Origin: Pezizomycotina sp. ARF18
Taxonomy: Eukaryota > Ascomycota
Direction: 5' to 3'
Length of the DNA: 64,000 nucleotides
NCBI GenBank assembly: GCA_002224055.1
Contig: AZLU01000160.1
Span: forward strand, 1 to 64,000
The notes below the pieces were generated by a model. It searched no databases. It was not told where the DNA came from and saw only the letters and a list, made by a program, of their open reading frames with translations. How positions within the stretch are numbered: the stretch's first letter is position 1; each line of letters starts with the position of its first letter. Below, in pieces: positions 60,963 through 64,000 of the stretch. The position numbers were made by a program, and so were the translations under genes.

Positions 60963-61768
60963 TTAGAATGTTATCCTTAAGTGAACGCGACCGCACTTCG
61001 ACCTATCGTACTGCCCGTCGGTAGACCAATGCAACCCCAAGAACTGGCTCTGGTCCACAGGATAAGTAGTCCAGCACATGATCCAGCTCGAATACCCTTG
61101 CTCAATACCAGCGCCGTTGATCAGCCTCACCAAATAACCCTCCCTCGTCAACGCGAGGTCTCGAACCAATACATCTGCTGCGGCCCGCCCTCAGCGCTCA
61201 TGAACACCGGCAAGGGAGACACGCCGCTGTCGAGCTCGTTCTTCAGGAAACCAGCCCAAACGGGGACGGCAGCCCAGAGAGCGGGATGCTGGATATTGCC
61301 GACCACACCGACACCGCTGCCGGTTTGGTCGCGGGGAACCCATTGGAAGGACTGGCCGCGGTCGCGCCAGGTGGGACCAAGGGTGAGCCAGTTAATACCG
61401 AGGTTTTGGTCGCCCTTCGACCTGGAGGTAGTGTCCGTGAACGTCCCTAAATCATAGATGCATCTACTTAGATTTCAGGATCCCAGTCGTCGATAGACGG
61501 ACAATAGCGTTGTGTAAAGGGGTGGATAGGGTTCTGTAGGTGGATGACTTACCCCCATCTTGGATTTCGATCTGGATGGCAACGCTCCAGCTACCCTGCG
61601 CAGCCTCACCGATTTTGCTGGCCCATGGCTATTGTGGGCCTCATTGTGTTTAGGCCAAACAGTCACTTTGGACGGCGTGGGTGGGAAAGTTGAGTCAGAC
61701 TCGATCGGGGACGCGGAAGCGCCGTAGACAGACACCAAAGCGGCGAGAAAAGCGAATGTGTACTTCAT
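60963..61768 (-). CDS. Secreted protein of unknown family
   Basis: Start at 61768 with a clear signal peptide (MKYTFAFLAALVSVYGASAS). Exon 1 continues PIESDSTFPPTPSKV and LRRVAGALPSRSKSKMG to a GTAAGT donor at 61552; the acceptor TTTAG ends at 61447 (106-nt intron). Exon 2 reads FTDTTSRSKGDQNLGINWLT, LGPTWRDRGQSFQWVPRDQT, GVVGNIQHPALWAAVPVWAG and PVFMSAEGGPQQMYWFE. After one frame change near 61165 it continues EGYLVRLINGAGIEQGYSSW and CGRVHLRITF to the stop at 60963. About 230 residues, Trp-rich, few cysteines. The exon junction is one base out of phase beside a run of five G. It converges on the TAP-like hydrolase gene 366 bases away. I do not recognise the family. Confidence 0.6.
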
Positions 61769-63371
61769 GGCTAATTTTATCTGAGCGAGTGTATTTCAAA
61801 CTATGTGATGAGGAGGCGGATCAGTGAGGTTCAAGGGCAACTCGAATGTCGACTCGAAAGCCATCACGGTTCTGATTTCATCTTTTTATAAACGCTTGAT
61901 CCTATCTTACACGCTGAAACTCGTCATGAGTTCTCCTAATTTCTAACTTCCATCTACAGGAACACCAGGATGCTTCCTGGCTTGAACATCACCATACCCA
62001 ACCATCTAATTCCGCACTCCTGTCGCACGGACATCGGCTTCGCTCGAGCGTCTACTCATGGACCTGGTGCCGCAGCTTTCCGCACATATTTTGCCAAAAA
62101 TGAAGAAAGTGTCATCCTATAAAGTCCACTCTACGTCGTATTCGGGTTCTCTTGATCATATATCAATCAGTAATCTGTTTCAATTCTGGTAAACGTTGCA
62201 ACTCGGTGGAAGTTGTGACCCACCTAGGGGAAGTTCAAGTTTGTTGCCCTAGGAAAGTGTCTTACTATCGCCCTATCCTAGTCATTGAATGTCTCAGGTT
62301 CAATTCTGACAAACGTTAGCCTACCCTAGCGAGACTGTTTTTATGTGAACTATGTTAGTTGAGATGTTTGTTTTGATGCTCATCGTGTTTGACTTCGCTA
62401 AGCAACCCCAGGTTCGAGAAGGTACCGATCTCGTATTCATTGCCAGGGCACTGAGCGATATCCGTTATAGAAGGCTTACTCGACTCACGGTTTACTGAGT
62501 GGCAGCTTCCTTCGATGTCACTGGCCCGCTCTGGACTCACTCTAGCGCAGTATACCATCCTCTTCACTGGATTGTCGATGTTCTAATGATTTCGAGTTTG
62601 ATATCAGGTACAGGTGAGGTGACTTGAAGTGATAGGGATAACTTCACCCCTTCTGCTTCACGAAGTACTGAGTCAGGAAACATCGGATAATAGAACACTG
62701 CATCAAAAGATCGGATGAATATGCCTTGTCTTGTCTGTGCTCTCAACTGTTCGTCATAGCAGCAGTCAACAACACAATCTAGATTTAGGCAAAAGAAAGA
62801 AAGAAAAAACGAAAGCCCTCAGATGTTGTCCGAGCATGATTTCCGTTTCCGGTAATCTTGCCATAGAGTGATATCTTTGATATCGCAAGGACCATCTCGA
62901 CGTCTCAGAACCGAATCCGGCACCGATCGATCCACCAGGTCATCATCTCCTTAACCGTTTCCGGCTATCTACACGTGAATATCGCGAAATGATGTAGGAA
63001 CTGGAAGTTATCGTGGCTATTGATGTCGGCAAAGATGCCTTCGATAACCTGGAGTGGAAACATCCGATGAACCCCTTTTGGGTATGCTTTTGGGTACGGT
63101 ACCGTAGTTCAGGTTTCGCTTGCGATGAGAGAGATCTTTATGAAGCCGCGAACGAACGAAACTCGATCGAATCTCACCATCTCACCATCTCCAAACAACC
63201 ACTTTCCCACCTCTTTTTCCTTCTCTTTCGAACCAATCTCTATCTCCTTCATTCATTTCTTTTTCATCTTCGCTCCTTTCTTTTGTTTTCGAAATTACAT
63301 CCAACATTCCCTTATCTCTCTATTCTGAAACCACTTGGGTATCGTGGGCCGAATAGTATCTGCTGTTCGCC
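61769..63371. other. Intergenic between divergent genes
   Basis: Holds promoters for the secreted unknown (minus) and rhodopsin-like copy D (plus). A CT-rich leader at 63175-63330 precedes copy D. A near-repeat CAATTCTGGTAAACGTT / CAATTCTGACAAACGTT (about 62178 and 62301) is the only internal repeat noticed. Confidence 0.5.
61883..61890 (-). promoter_or_regulatory. TATA box of the secreted unknown gene
   Basis: Reads TATAAAAA on the minus strand, 115 bases before the ATG at 61768. Confidence 0.55.
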
Positions 63372-64000
63372 ATGAACAGATCACACGTCTTCTCGACGGC
63401 CAGTCGTGGCAGGACCTTACAGACCTCGCCAACCTGGCCACTCTACTGCCGACCGAGCCGCCGCCCGTCCTGACGGACTCAAATTACAAGCCGAAGAACT
63501 GGGGCACGGCGATGGTGATCGCGTACGCGGGCACGTGCGGGTTGGCGCTGCTGTTCGTGCTGATACGGGCGTTCGCGAGGTCGCAGGGTGCGTCGAGTGC
63601 TAAGGTTGGGATGGAGGATGGGGTTGTTGTATTTGGCGTCGGTATGTTACGATACTGACAAGAACGGTGTTTTGGAGGGGGAGAGGTATGGGAGAAGATG
63701 GCTAACGAGGACCTTGATGTAGTTTATAGTTGTAGGAATAACCGCTCTCGCGTGCCTCGGGTCAGAGATGTATCAGTGGGGGTACGCGTCGCACGATCTC
63801 ACGATTCGTTCCATTGTGATAACGATTAAGGTAAACCCAACTCGGTGATGTAGCGATGCGTATTTAATGAGAGAAAAGATACACGGTTTACTAATGTGAG
63901 CGATTTGTTTGGGTCGCGGATAGTTCAACTGTAAGTCAAGTCATCCTTCTTCAACCTCACACGCACCTTGAGACAACAACAGCAGGTTCACTTCAAAGGA
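63372..64000 (+). CDS. Fungal rhodopsin-like 7-TM protein (copy D), cut by window end
   Basis: N-terminal part of a fourth PF20684-type gene. The likely ATG (GCCATGAAC, 63372) is out of frame with the clear coding frame beginning ITRLLDGQSWQDLTDLANLA, so one base is probably wrong early on, or the start lies elsewhere. Coding blocks: YKPKNWGTAMVIAYAGTCGL and ALLFVLIRAFAR (TM1), then KVGMEDGVVVFGV (the 'G-x-E-D' TM2 motif). An intron starts GTATGT at 63642, ending near 63735. Then GITALACLGSEMYQWGYASH and DLTIRSIVITIK, an intron 63831-63923, a possible 7-nt exon 63924-63930, and an intron starting GTAAGT at 63931. The rest lies beyond the window. Confidence 0.65.

Noticed and set aside
62160-62320. 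Two CAATTCTGnnAAACGTT copies about 120 bases apart as regulatory repeats
   Set aside because: Only two imperfect copies, with no third site and no clear relation to a promoter.
1-64000. Transposons, LTR elements, virus-like elements, CRISPR arrays, rRNA and tRNA genes
   Set aside because: I looked for reverse transcriptase, integrase and DDE motifs, regular spaced repeats and tRNA B-box-like GGTTCGA stretches, and saw none that could be defended. A tRNA scan could still find genes I missed.

Overview
The window looks like a piece of a filamentous ascomycete (Pezizomycotina) genome. Genes are spaced 1-3 kb apart. Their introns are short (57-116 nt), begin GTAAG/GTGAG and have CTAAC-like branch sites. 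The protein families are typical of these fungi: fungal rhodopsin-like 7-TM proteins, Clr5-TPR, NACHT/STAND-ankyrin pieces, BTB proteins, zinc-cluster regulators, and many secreted or GPI-anchored proteins. I found no rRNA, CRISPR array, confident tRNA, transposon or virus-like element.

Layout. 0-20 kb is a sparse, decayed-looking region. It holds a NACHT-ankyrin remnant (2.5-3.3 kb), a broken zinc-cluster regulator (4.6-6.4 kb, minus), a broken Clr5-TPR gene (8.9-11.7 kb), a second zinc-cluster-like regulator (14.9-16.7 kb) and a second STAND remnant (18.0-18.8 kb, minus). 20-31 kb carries a secreted GH18 protein (minus), a small cysteine-rich PAN-like secreted protein with a strong promoter, a rhodopsin-like 7-TM gene (minus) and a secreted helical protein. 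31-39 kb carries an unrecognised gene converging on a BTB gene, a second rhodopsin-like gene with five mapped exons, and an aldo/keto reductase. 41-48 kb has two surface proteins: a Gly/Gln/Ala-rich cysteine-repeat protein whose true frame has no ATG in its main exon, and an intact 312-residue GPI-type protein with two ten-cysteine modules. 49-51 kb is a third rhodopsin-like gene. 54.5-56.1 kb holds a deaminase-domain gene. 58.6-61.8 kb has a secreted TAP-like alpha/beta hydrolase converging on a secreted unknown. A fourth rhodopsin-like gene starts at 63.4 kb and runs off the end.

A dominant property is sequence quality. Nearly every gene is crossed by single-base frame changes, many in homopolymers, while splice sites and catalytic residues are intact. 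Three 200-240 bp direct duplications occur, and in two of them the copies differ only by one- or few-base insertions/deletions. I read much of the frame damage as uncorrected long-read error and not as gene decay, although the 0-20 kb region may be truly decayed. Gene ends are therefore approximate, and several calls are typed CDS despite broken frames.

Functionally the window is rich in surface and secreted functions (four 7-TM proteins, five or more secreted or wall proteins) and in innate-immunity-like families (NACHT, Clr5-TPR, deaminase). I see no evidence for one joint pathway.
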